This document shows positions 42,851 through 53,325 of a stretch of DNA of 64,000 bases, piece by piece. Position numbers and translations under genes: made by a program. The notes under the pieces were generated by a model, which saw nothing but the letters and a program-made list of their open reading frames with translations, did not search any database and was not told where the DNA came from. The stretch is taken from NCBI RefSeq assembly GCF_905163445.1, contig NC_053183.1, positions 20,398,001 to 20,462,000 of the forward strand, written 5' to 3'. Each line of letters begins with the position of its first letter. Position 1 is the first letter of the stretch. Origin of the DNA: Pararge aegeria (Eukaryota; Arthropoda; Insecta; Lepidoptera; Nymphalidae).

Positions 42851-43257
42851 CCAAGCTTAAAGTTATTTCAATACTGGAAGTGCCAAATAAACAAACCTTT
42901 TACATTAAGTAGTATTTAGACATTTAAACAAGCTACTGAGTTGTTCGCGTGTAATAAATCTATTCCTGTTCTGGGATCTTCAGTAATTTCAGCTTAATGC
43001 AGGGCCCAAATACAGACAGTCAGACAGACTCGAATAAAAATAAAATTTTGAAGTAAAACTTCTTTAGGCGCAACTAGGCAGTAACTCAGATTTTTTCTGA
43101 CGGAAGTAACGCTTACGTCAGACGCCTGTGCAGTTTCCGCTATCTAAAAATAATAATTAGGATTGGTCAGAAGTATATGTCATACTCCACGTTTCTCATT
43201 TTAAATTGCAAAGTGTTTTAAAAATCTCTAAATACACTTGTTTATTTATTATTAATT

Positions 43258-43500
43258 ACGTTAAGGCTGTAGTACACCAGTCTGACCCAGTGCGGATTGG
43301 TGGACTTCACACGCCTGAGAACGTTATGGAGAACGTACGCTATCTCAGATATGCAGGTTGTCCTCACGATGAAGCTAGTGATATATTAATTTTAAACGCA
43401 CATAATTTAGAAAAGTTACGAACTCGCCCCCGCGAAGTCGAAGTCCTGCTCACAGGGCTATCACCACTTCCACCAACCTACCAACAAACCAAAACCAATT
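43258..43500 (-). mobile_element. Family E SINE
   Basis: Minus-strand copy. 'gtagtacaccagtctgaccc', 'gcggattggtggacttcaca', 'gaacgttatggagaac', 'ttttaaacgcacataattta' and a tRNA-like head region at 43440-43475 ('cagggctatcaccactt'). The GAT end is missing at the left. Confidence 0.78.
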
Positions 43501-43658
43501 TTTAGAATTTTAAATTAATTAAACTAAGTGATTAAAATTTTAAACATTTATTAAAGGCAAGCTGATACCAGCGTCTTTGTCGTTCGTTTCAATTTGCAGT
43601 CAAAGGCTAACTTGTAGTGGAAATCATAGTTTAAGATATCCCGAAACGGATTTCTTTA
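43501..43658. repeat. Repeat R, linked to family E (copy 1)
   Basis: 'ttaaattaattaaacta', 'aattttaaacatttattaaa', 'cgtctttg', 'ttcgtttcaatttgcag', 'caaaggctaacttgtagtgg' and 'aagatatcccgaaacggatt' match 52101-52262 in the same position relative to an E SINE, so SINE and R were copied as one unit. Confidence 0.8.
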
Positions 43659-44384
43659 TCCCAGGAAATCAAAAGGATTTCACGGGATTTTTAAAAACCG
43701 AAAATAGTAACAGGTTTAAGTAATTCTCAAATTGTAGAAGTTAATAATTCATAGAACTATTTACCTCACTAAAATTTCATGAACCCAAAGAATATAGAGG
43801 GTAAGGAAAAATAAAACAAATTCTTATATATGTCTGGCGGTACTTACATTCTAACTGCACAACTCAAAGAAAAGTATCTCAAATGCATGAAACATGCACC
43901 AAATGTGGTTTGAATCGCTCCAAGCGATGCCACAAACTTTTCCAATATGCGAGTTTAGTGACATGCAATTTCTGTTCCATAAGTTTTCTGGTGTATTTTT
44001 GTACAGCCTTTTATATTCTACGAAGGAAAGATGCAATAATTTTAAATAATAAAGCGTCGTGCTGCAAGCATCTTTCACTTTGATGGCCTTTCAAATAAAA
44101 GTAAATAAATAGTAGATTGTACAACAAGTGCATAAAACAAGCCATTTTGGCCGAGATTTATCCCAGGCAAAGCAACAATGGATGTTTAAGTCGAGTGTGG
44201 AAATAAATGCTACTTCAAGTAAATTTTCAAGTTGAATTCGAGTACTGTATTTTTCAACAACCTTTTTATATTACCTGATGGAAAGATGGGCTAGAATTAG
44301 GTGTACTACATTAATTGACCTTAAATACTAACAAGGATACCTACACTTGTACTGGTGATTATCAAAAAAACAACAAAGTGGTAA

Positions 44385-44490
44385 AAAAGCGGTTATAGCT
44401 TAGTGGTTAGGAGTTCAGCCTTCCTTTTTGGGGGCACCGAGTTCGATCCTTCTCATCTAAAACTTACCAGAGCAACGTGCGTTTAAAGCT
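44385..44490 (+). repeat. tRNA-headed SINE fragment (E-like)
   Basis: 'gcggttatagcttagtggtt' with A-box spacing and 'gagttcgatccttctc' B-box. The body is lost after 'cgtgcgttta'. It is not a functional tRNA: no closing acceptor arm can be formed. Confidence 0.6.
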
Positions 44491-45164
44491 ATGAAATATA
44501 ACTTAGAATAAATAAATACGAGGAACGTAAAAACCATTTGCTTCCGCTTTGTTAATTTAGTACTAACATAATTACATTATTACATAAATACAGGAAGGAA
44601 ATATGTTTAAGAATCTATGTTTGTATGTATGTATAGATTTTCCACTATTGTAAATTCATTATTGGACCGATTTCGATCGTTGGCTTCCTCTTTGTGACCT
44701 CAGTGTTTGTGGCTGTGTGGCGTCACAATAAATCCAAAATAGCGGGTATTACAATCCAAAATGTGCAAATAATATATACATTAGAGCGATATGTTTAACT
44801 TTAGTATCAAATGAAAGATCCTCCTGTTGTGTAGATTCCAAAAATATAAAATACGAGTATGTACCAAAAACATATTTGAGCGTTACTACCTTTCAGTAAA
44901 AACATGAACAATAGAATTTGAAATTATATTATAGTATTGTTTTTTAGATAAACGAAAGAGAATACACGCGTTATGATTCGGTAGGTGTATAAATAACATC
45001 ATTATTACGACGTTGATGAAATTAACATAAAACATTGGTAAAATGTTACGCTTTAATTTAATGAATATGATTAGTTTTTTGTATATTCTTAATAGATATA
45101 TATATATTTGTAGTTTGAGAGTTTACATATTGTCTTATATTATATTCATATTATAAATATTTAT
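44491..45164. other. No recognised gene
   Basis: Contains 'gtttgtatgtatgtatag' and 'attggaccgatttcgat' (44618-44680), which are Helitron-like internal phrases without visible ends. TA-rich at 45100-45110. Confidence 0.3.
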
Positions 45165-46098
45165 TTATTTATTTAAACATCTTTATTGCGTAATAAAGGA
45201 GAAATTACAAATATAGTTAAACAAAAAATTAAAAGCAAAAGGCGACCTTATCACTAAAAGTGATCTCTGCCAGGTAACCTTACCGATAGTACACAACAAA
45301 ACATGAGAGACGGGAAATCGCAATTAAAATAAACAATACATAAATTTACACACTTAAGTACATACTACTAATAACTAATATAATAAATAATTAAAAGAGA
45401 TAAATAAAATAAGATATAAATAAAATAAGATATAAATAAATATATATATATATATATATATATATTAACAAATATTTACATTTACTATAGATACATAAGT
45501 ACACATATACGAACAACAAAATTATAATGACAAATAGTGATGTCTAACACGGCTTTTGAAAATAGCTAGGGATTTAGAGCGACGAATATCGTCAGGGAGT
45601 GCATTCCACAGCGTTGCAGCTTTTATTGTGAAGGATTCCGAGTAACTTTGCGACTTACATTTCATCATTCGGAGAATATTCTCCCTAGCAGAACGCTGAG
45701 ATCCTTGAGACGGACACGGGCAAAGGAAATGAAAGCGTTGTTTAAGGTAGGGTGGTGTCCAAGGATGAAAAAGAGTAGAATACAGGATTGAAAGGACATG
45801 CAGATTACGCCGATGCCTAATAGGAAGCCACTTCAATTTTTTGCGATACTCAGAGATGTGATCATATTTCCTAAGACCAAATATGAATCTTATGCATAAG
45901 TTTTGTAGTCGCTCCAGCTTATCCAGAAGGTCCTCAGTCAAGTCTAAATAACAGGCATCGGCATAATCTAAAATAGGAAGAAGAAGGGTATTGGCTAATA
46001 AAATCTTAGTCTTGATAGGCAAGAGATTTTTCCATCTTTTTAAGGACCCAAAGGCACTAAAAACTTTCTGGCTTACATGGGCTACTTGCGGCCTGTTT
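45165..46098 (-). pseudogene. Jockey/CR1-like LINE J: RT C-terminal part and 3' UTR
   Basis: The longest RT-related frame in the window. On the minus strand it is open from about 46095 (not just from the first start at 46022) to the stop at 45522: VAHVSQKVFSAFGSLKRWKNLLPIKTKILLANTLLLPILDYAD, then DKLERLQNLCIRFIFGLRKYDHI, LKWLPIRHRRNLHVLSILYS and TIKAATLWNALPDDIRRSKSLAIFKSRV. These are the post-catalytic thumb and C-terminal motifs of Jockey/CR1-type polymerases. The YADD palm and the endonuclease lie upstream and are missing, so it is 5'-truncated at about 46098. The 3' UTR 45165-45521 includes a (TA)n run and ends 'ctttattacgcaataaag' on minus. A split relative is at 18030-18540. Confidence 0.88.
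45428..45466. repeat. (TA)n microsatellite in LINE 3' UTR
   Basis: Alternating TA run preceded by two or three copies of 'aaaataagatataaat'. The other J copy (18.4 kb) lacks it, so it expanded after insertion. Confidence 0.85.
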
Positions 46099-46758
46099 GT
46101 ATTTGTTTTTTTGTTTGTCTTTCTATTATTTATTGTGTACCTACAGCATTCCCTTCAATTATTATCACATTCGGGGTCTTCTGGAAAAAATCTCTACAGA
46201 TAAGCTGTCCTTGTACATATTCAGCTTTTACAAGTATTCTTATTTTTGTTCATGTGTTATTAATTACTAATTGCCGTTATGATTCTAAGTCACATGGCTA
46301 GTGCAAGTTACAATTATGTAGCCCGTTTACTTGCCACTTTGTTACTTAGAGAGACAAAGAATGGCCCGGCAATAAATCGGTCATGGCCAATTTATCCGTC
46401 CCGCCACGGTTACCGTAGATATGTTACAATGCTTTCCGATTCATCTAATACTGTCCGAATGCCTTATCTCTTAGTCTACAATTACTTGGTATAGAAACTA
46501 ATATTCATAAAAAAAAAATGATTTTTAATCTGCTTACGTATCTGATCTACTCATCTAGTTATTTAAGAGCAGAATTTGTAATATCAACAAAACTTTTTTT
46601 TTTAAATGCATACGACTTTAGTTGTTTGATTTTTCTTTTGTGGGAAATTTAGATTTGCCTAGATTTGAGAATAAATGGTATTTATAACAAAAAAATAATT
46701 CAAATAATCTTGACTGTCATAACACAGAAAGGATCATATTATAAACCCGTTTAAACTC
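46099..46758. other. No recognised gene
   Basis: AT-rich; frames on the plus strand (46077-46494) show hydrophobic composition driven by TTT codons and no domain. Confidence 0.3.
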
Positions 46759-47058
46759 AGCATCATGACCACGTCAACAAATGGATGTCCACTGGACATA
46801 GTTATTTTAAAGCGTGTTCCACATATAACGGTTTTGTGCCGCTTAGGTCCAGCGGCTCCCTGCGACTCTCTTGAAGTCATCCGTCCACCATGTATAGGGG
46901 CCTACCGACGCTGCGTTTACCGATGCGAGGTCGAGGACCCCAACATACATCAGTCTCTTCATTTTCGATAAATCTAGTTCTTCTACGGATCTCGTCATTC
47001 CTGATTCGATTATGTAGAGATACACCCAAACAGAGCGCTCTCCGCCGTCCGCTGATAA
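46759..47058 (-). pseudogene. RTE-type LINE C-terminal fragment with deletion
   Basis: Minus-strand motifs: VYLYIIESGMTRSVEEL (RDQIRNEEIRR area), then directly VLDLASVNAASVG and TWWTDDFKRVAGSRW. The LKWQWAGHI segment is missing, and the frame is shifted relative to family D. 3' end 'ggacatccatttgttgacg' at the left. Confidence 0.78.
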
Positions 47059-47115
47059 CCCATTACCGGCCCACAAAAGAGCCCAGGTCTCATCTCGCTA
47101 TAATAAAATGAATGA
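47050..47115 (-). repeat. Family E SINE 3' end
   Basis: 'tgataacccattaccggccc' and 'gagcccaggtctcatctcgc' are the reversed 3' end of E, abutting an RTE fragment. Confidence 0.55.
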
Positions 47116-47180
47116 TGTATAAGATCAGTTAGTTAAGCCTGACAGCCGTTTGTATTAAAACAATAAAATATTACCTAATA

Positions 47181-47276
47181 ATAAATGAATAAAAACTACG
47201 ACAATACACGCATCGCCATCATGTGCCAAAGTAAGCGTAGCTGCCTGTGTTATGGTTGCTAAGATAACTGATGAGA
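47181..47276 (-). mobile_element. Family A SINE, 5'-truncated
   Basis: 'actacgacaatacacgcatc', 'gccaaagtaagcgtagctg', 'gttatggttgctaagataac'; the tail is short. The copy stops at 'gatgag', where an E SINE end begins. Confidence 0.8.
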
Positions 47277-47318
47277 CCCCTGGCCTGGAGTGGGCCGGTG
47301 ATGTGTTGATAATGAATG
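47275..47318 (+). repeat. Family E SINE 3' end
   Basis: 'gacccctggcctggagtggg' and 'ccggtgatgtgttgataatg' match the terminal part of 58518-58801. Confidence 0.55.
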
Positions 47319-48039
47319 ACGTTCAAATCTTTTAAGGCATATAGAATAAAGAAACTGACAGTCATAAACCTTGAAAACAACAATCATTTCTTGGATAGCC
47401 GAGATATTAATAAAATTAATCGCGCCTAAGCTAAGTTACGATGCAGTAAAAAATATATAAATGTTGTATATATATCTTTTACTTCCTGGAAGCGAAAAGC
47501 TTTTACAAATGCCGTCACAATCCGGTCCTGAGAGCCAAGAAGCGGCTACAACAAGACGCTCGCGTATAATAAACTGCACGTGGATCTAATACACGAACAC
47601 GCAGCACGGGAAACGTACAGTAGGCCAACGCTTATGACTTCATACCCCGGTAAAATTGAGTAGAGACCAGCATTTCAGTTTTCAGGATTTGAGAAGCTGT
47701 CATTTTGTACAATCTCGCCTAAAGGTAGTTATGTATCTACTATTATCTCGTTTTATTTCTATGAGATAAGGCGAGTAAATTTTAGATATAATATATCGCG
47801 GTGCCCATCTTAGCCTTCTTGGTCTGGTGGCAGGCGTAGGCCTTGGCTAGTAACAAAGTTACCGACTGTAAAACGACTCTTTGCAATGCGATGTGGACAG
47901 CAATGCCTACATCTACAAGTTTTAAAGTTAACACATACGAAAATTATTTTAATCCATCAAATGCATATAAAGTTGTTAAACCGTGATATTTGGAAATGCA
48001 TACAAAAAGAAATGTAACTACAGATCTCGAAATGCTAGA

Positions 48040-48047
48040 CTGGTCGG
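48040..48047. repeat. Left 8-bp target duplication of hAT element
   Basis: CTGGTCGG, identical to 49649-49656. Confidence 0.9.
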
Positions 48048-49648
48048 CAGTGGCGTGCATCTCATAGAAGCAAATAAGCAGTGCATACCCTGACCTCAGG
48101 GCCTCTCAGACCATAAGGACGACTTAAAATTTAAAGATTGAAAAAAAATTAAACAATTAATAGAAAACTATAAAAGCGCCATCTAGTTAAAACCGGCCGC
48201 ACTTCTATGTAAATCAATGGACAAGTCACGTGTCATGGTTCAGAACTAAAAAAGACAATATTTCGACTATATTTTAATTTTGAGTTGTAAACAGTATCCC
48301 TAAATAAAAAGTAACGCTTTAAATATAATTTAAATCTCATAAAATTAGCTGGGGTTTTCACGATTAAGTATCCATTGCCGGGCAAATCGTTTATTCGTCG
48401 CTCGAATTAATGCGCCACAGCGCCGCGGTCTCCATAGAAGCACGGCGATTGAATGCATCTGTCGTTACTTGTGTGCACCAGCACACAAGGAAGTTCTGGT
48501 GTGTAGTGATATAATCGCGTGCGTGCTTACACAATATTTGGCTCTTTCTATGTGTGCGAGTTTTCCAGGTTTCCAGTATAGGGGTTTCGCTTGTGTGCAA
48601 ATCTTAAAAGCACTGCTTACGGAAATTTGAAATCCAAATGTATGCTTTGTTTTTTTATAAGCACAAGTAATTTGCTTTGTTTGTTATTGTTTTAAACGGC
48701 AATAATTCTTTTTTGTAAAAAATTTATCAATGAATTTTATTACATTCAAGGTCTTTAGAAATTTATAAGTACCTAATTTGTTCAAAAAGTATATTAAAAT
48801 AACCAAATTAAAAGTTGCCGAATTATGTTAAATAAATTATTAACGTATACCAGGTGCCATTGGTAACTGATGAAGTAATATTCTTCAAATGACAACTTTT
48901 AATAGCATTTGTGTACTAAGAAATATTACGGACATATTTTGACTATGATATTCTCATTATCGCTGGCGATCGCTCAGCGCCATTATTGTTTACCTTTTAC
49001 TTTCTGTCATAACAACTTATATTCACCGAATTAGAATTAATTACTGTTTTTTTCGTTTGCTGTACGGTTGTTTGTAAATAGTTACAGTTATTATTGTTAA
49101 AATTAACCTTTGTGACAGTGTACTGTTTGTAAATGATTGTGAGGAATATTCTTAGTGTAAGAAAGTACTTATATTCGGCGTGTGATCTGATGGTTCAGTG
49201 TGCTTGGAAAATGTAGGTAAGTTTAGAGCTAATTCTTAACTAACGTTTAATTGAGATTATTCGTAAAGGAAGGAATGCACCTACAAGGAGCGGCACGTAA
49301 AAAGCGCTCTGACTGACTTACAGAAACAGGCGAATAGCAGTGATCAATGTTTTGTTTCATTATTTATTTATAATAATACCTATGTTTGTTTATTGTTTAC
49401 ACTAAAAAACATTATTTAATGTAATTGCCGCAATGGCAGACAATTTTAAAAACTCGCTAGTCTGTCGTCTCAGAGCTTACTATACCTACTGGAAATAGGA
49501 GATGATGAGAAGATCTACATGGGTATCACAAACAAAGTTAGGTTAGGTACCTACTAACAAATAAAATTATACAGTAACATCAAAATAGCATGTTCAGTAC
49601 CTATTTTTTTTATGCATACCCTGACCGAAAACCCTATGCACGCCACTG
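48048..49648. mobile_element. 1.6-kb hAT-type DNA transposon, complete ends
   Basis: Left end CAGTGGCGTGCAT (48048) and right end ATGCACGCCACTG (ending 49648) form terminal inverted repeats of about 13 bp. Both begin CAGTGGCG, as is common in hAT elements. The exact 8-bp sequence CTGGTCGG flanks both sides (48040-48047 and 49649-49656), the expected hAT target duplication. A subterminal 'gcataccctgacc' motif occurs near both ends in the same orientation (48083 and 49614). No long frame and no transposase motif are seen, so it depends on a transposase encoded elsewhere. A 9-bp-arm hairpin lies at 48469-48490. A donor-like TAG|GTAAGTTT occurs at 49217. Confidence 0.88.
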
Positions 49649-49656
49649 CTGGTCGG
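49649..49656. repeat. Right 8-bp target duplication of hAT element
   Basis: CTGGTCGG, identical to 48040-48047. Confidence 0.9.
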
Positions 49657-49802
49657 ATGAGTGCCTACCACGCGAACAGCAGGTTAAGCCGTCCATGGCG
49701 ATGTAATGTTATTACACACATGTCGCAATAATCTTCAAAGCCAATCAGCCCTCATTGGAGAAGCGTGATGTTCCGCAAAGCAATCTAGCGTTTCGGTACG
49801 AT

Positions 49803-49834
49803 TAAAATAAGAACGATTATGAGTTCTTATTTTA
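49803..49834. repeat. Hairpin, 12-bp arms
   Basis: 'taaaataagaac' (49803-49814) pairs with 49823-49834 around 8 nt; a smaller 'ttgccaa/ttggcaa' hairpin follows at 49842-49860. Confidence 0.8.
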
Positions 49835-50139
49835 TGATTTTTTGCCAATTTTTTTGGCAATCACTATATACGGAGTCCTAATTCGTCAGGCACATGCTTT
49901 GTTGCCCTTCTGTATGATGTTTAAACAGTGTCTTCGAAGTGCGCAGTCACGGAGCAAGGATTTATGTGGAACATTTATAATTGCGGCCACGGAGCGCCCT
50001 TAAGGAAGGAAGTGCTCCCTCTATCCATACACAGTTACACAGTAGCTCAGAAACCTACCTTTACGTTATTACACGTTAACATATATAAATATATATATTT
50101 TTTAGTGTACGCCAAGTTAGACGATGCATTGTTACCGGG

Positions 50140-50222
50140 TGGAAAGTGTTCATGCAGACTAAGATGATAGTAGGTTAACCTGCTTGCAACTTAAATAGGA
50201 ATAAATCCAATTTTTCCACATA
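50140..50222 (+). repeat. Family F fragment
   Basis: 'gggtggaaagtgttcatg', 'cagactaagatgatagtag' and 'gttaacctgcttgcaac'. Confidence 0.55.
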
Positions 50223-51808
50223 ACTTTGTAGTAGGTTAGTATATCATTTTGTAGTAGGTTTTGTTGTACAAGATTGATGTATATATATAACATTGCAAAT
50301 TCGTGATCCTCAACATAAACACAAAGTTTCTTAGAGGATAGGACGGACGGGACGTTAGAGGACGATAGAGGACGTTATAATAAAATGTTTGTTACAATTG
50401 AATTTAAACAATAAAAAAGTTAAATAAATTAACGGTTTCCACTCTACACCACTGTTTTCGGTAAGATGATCAGTAACCTCGGCTGAAGCCTACCTTCAGA
50501 CCAGATAAAATTTAGAAGTTATATATTTCCAAAATGCCCCAACAAGAAGTCGAATCCGGTACCACTCACTTATGAGAGAACAGGGCTCACAATTGCGTCA
50601 AGGAGATCTTTTGCTTGTCACGGTGTCACCAACAACTCCCTGCAGACCAACAATTTTTACCAACGCTAAGAAACAGTGAGAGTGTTAGACTCTCTTATTT
50701 CTGAGTTGTTACCTCTATCCCTTGCCACCTCAGCCTCAAAAAAAGTTGAGAGTTATTAGTAATCTTGGTTAACCAAAGAAACTACTCGTCGTTTATTTGA
50801 ACCCCCAGTAGGGCTAGCACGGGCAGGAGACAAAAATTATATCCCTCGATAATATAATTAACGTGTCCACGTGCTAAGACACGGTAACATGGAATAGGAG
50901 AAGTCTACCCCTGTTTATTATTACACATATATTATTTGGATATTATTTCCACTTTTGCATCAGTGCTCTGAGAGTTGATAAAGCTGTGGGAGTAAATATA
51001 TTTTAATCCTTTACCCCGGGATATAATTGTCTCACTGCCCATGCTAGCCGTGCAGGTGGTTATCAGCTACTGTCCGTCCAAAAAAGGGAACAGGCAACCA
51101 TTTTGACTGTACCATGGCATTCTACCAGATAGGGTTGCAGTCAAGGGATAACTTGTAGTGGAAAAAAGTGTTGTAGTCGATAAAAAGACATAATTCAAAC
51201 CGCACTTGATTCAATAAAGCCATACCTTGATAACGATCCCTGGTAATATACCGATTATATTATTACAGTGCCCTAATCAAGGTAATCCCTCGCGTATCCC
51301 GAAACAAAATCCCTTCGTAAATTAATTACTTCCAACGGCTTCGCGTTATCACGCTTCATTAGGAACCACTACAAGATAATAATAACATTTTCATGCATAC
51401 TTTATTGAATATATCGGCGGTGTATGGTAATGAGACAGTCATTAGTCGATATGTTAACCATGCTAACTACTAGGCTAAGAAATAGGTCATAACGTATAAC
51501 GTATTCCTGGGATCATTTCCCCTGGAGGGTCTTAAACTTGTAGTCCTTTAAAATGAACTGTGTATTCTTTTTAAATATATTATTTGTCTCAACGTATAAC
51601 GTATACCTGGGTTCATTTCCCAGGCAGTGACTAAAACTTTAAGACGTTTTTTAGACGTTACGCTACTCCATTTAAATATATTATAGACATCAATTAAAGG
51701 TCCGGAACCAATCATATCAATACCCTTCATTGAAAAAACATGACTGCTAAAACAAACACAATCCGCACACCCAGAGTTCAGCGCAGAATAAAATGAGTGT
51801 AAACATTA
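50223..51808. other. Mostly unassigned; short F/R-like phrase at 51130
   Basis: 'ggttgcagtcaagggataac' and 'ttgtagtgg' (51131-51160) match the R/F junction phrase. 51480-51640 has a repeated 'aacgtataacgtat..cctggg' pair (51490 and 51592) about 100 bp apart. No gene. Confidence 0.35.
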
Positions 51809-52100
51809 ACAGCCCACTGCAGAGCACGGATCTCCTCCCACAATGAGAAGGGGTTAAGGCAGTTGTACACCATGCTGGCCTAGTGCGGATTGGTGGACAC
51901 ACACTATTGAGAACATAATGTAGAACTCTCTTGCATGCAGGTTTCCTCACGATGTTTTCCTTCATTGTTGAAGGAAGTATTTTAAATTTAAACGCCTATA
52001 ACTTGGAAAAGTTAAAGGTTGGGATTGCTGGGATTCTAACTCGCCCCCACGAAAGTTAAGTCGAAGTCACCACTTCCCCCAACCAAACCAACAAACCAAA
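51809..52100 (-). mobile_element. Family E SINE, near full length
   Basis: The left end has 'ctcccacaatgagaagggg', then 'gcggattggtggacacacac', 'gcaggtttcctcacgatg', 'ttccttcattgttgaagg' and 'taacttggaaaagttaaagg'. The head region is at 52030-52075 with a degenerate B-box ('gggattctaactcgc'). Confidence 0.8.
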
Positions 52101-52265
52101 ACCAATGTTTAGGATTCTAAATTAATTAAACCAAGTAATTAAAATTTTAAACATTTATTAAAGACAAGCTGATGCCCGCGTCTTTGTAGTTCGTTTCAAT
52201 TTGTAGTCAAAGGCTAACTTGTAATGGAAATCGTAGTTTAAGATATCCCGAAACGGATTTCTTTC
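52101..52265. repeat. Repeat R linked to family E (copy 2)
   Basis: Matches 43501-43658 closely, including 'aagatatcccgaaacggatt'. With the adjacent SINE the duplicated unit spans about 430 bp. Confidence 0.8.
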
Positions 52266-52274
52266 TAGTTTAGA

Positions 52275-52340
52275 ATGCCCTACAAAAGACCTACGTTCAG
52301 CAGTGGACGTCCATTGGTAGACACAATTACTATGATGATG
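52275..52340 (+). repeat. RTE-type LINE extreme 3' end
   Basis: 'gacctacgttcagcagtgg', 'acgtccattgg' and 'atgatgatgaag' are the last bases of family D with no coding part. Confidence 0.6.
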
Positions 52341-52386
52341 AAGTCACTTATCGCAAAACTCACATAGCAAAATTTTTATTTTAGCC

Positions 52387-52450
52387 TTTCCCTCAACTAA
52401 ACTCAAATTCTGATGATAAGCATCAGAATTTGAGTTTTTAGTTGAAGGAA
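52387..52450. repeat. Hairpin, 17-bp perfect core
   Basis: The core 'aaactcaaattctgatg' (52399-52415) pairs with 52421-52437 around 5 nt. Pairing extends imperfectly outward ('ccctcaact' against 'agttgaagg'). Confidence 0.9.
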
Positions 52451-52453
52451 CGC

Positions 52454-52514
52454 AACAAATAATTATTATATAAAATAATTCAGCCGTACAGAACAAATAA
52501 TTATTATATAAAAT
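52454..52514. repeat. 23-bp direct repeat
   Basis: The same 23 bases, beginning 'aacaaataattattatat', occur at 52454-52476 and 52492-52514, separated by 15 bp. Confidence 0.92.
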
Positions 52515-53143
52515 TATGTTTTTTCCATGTTTTACTGAAGAATTGTTTTAGTGAAAGGGTTTTTATTCGTCGTTACAAAGAGACTCATACACTGTATTAG
52601 GTGCACAATGCGAGAGCTTAAAAATAATAAAGTCTGCAAAACTCGCAGCTCTCTTTAAATTTCAAAGAAAATTTAAATTCTCAGAATGGAAACGTTGTCA
52701 GTGAAAATGACAAACAATGAAAGGAAAGCGCAACAAAAAAAAAATTGTGAACAGAATAAACCTGTGTTTACTAAGCTGTTACAAGTGTTTGAGAGTCGGA
52801 ATTTGACACTCGCTCGTGACAATCTTCTAAATATAACTATAGACAGGCTTTATCATGACTGACTCACAGTAGACCTACAGCCCAAAAAACACTGAACCTA
52901 GGATTTAATATTTTGAGTAAGGTGTACTAATACTTTTTAAGTTTTTTAAATTTCAATCCCTATGGGGTTGAACAGTGGGAAACTGATCTAATAAACACTG
53001 ACTTTTTTCAAGTAATAATATCCATAAAAATTTAAAAGGTGGGTATATCAAATATAATCACACGGCTATATCTAGGCTCAGCGTGATGGTAATACTTTGC
53101 GATATTGTTTTACAGATATATGCAGCTATAAAACGGCACATAA
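52515..53143. other. AT-rich, no gene
   Basis: No repeat partner or coding signature recognised. Confidence 0.35.
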
Positions 53144-53260
53144 AAGTCAAAAGTCAAAAATATTTTCCACCAAGTAGGCCCATAGGTGGCACTTTTGATG
53201 CGTACATTACATGAGAATTACATGGTAGTGGGATGATGATGCATTCGTAAACTTATAAGG
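53144..53260 (-). mobile_element. Family C LINE 3' end (GACTTTT-tail branch)
   Basis: The minus-strand end 'gcatcaaaagtgccacctat', 'gggcctacttgg' and GACTTTT repeats match 62335-62404. Only the terminal UTR is present, with 'taagtttacgaatg' at the 5' side. Confidence 0.72.
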
Positions 53261-53274
53261 AGTTAATACAATGG

Positions 53275-53325
53275 ACGGTGGCCCATTACGGATTGGTAGA
53301 ACATTATGGGGAACTCTCAGTTCTC
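53275..53325 (-). repeat. Family E SINE fragment
   Basis: 'gtggcccattacggattgg' and 'gaacattatggggaactctc'. Confidence 0.55.

Noticed and set aside
44385..44460. Possible tRNA gene
   Set aside because: A- and B-box-like phrases exist, but no cloverleaf with a closing acceptor arm can be drawn; fits a SINE head fragment.
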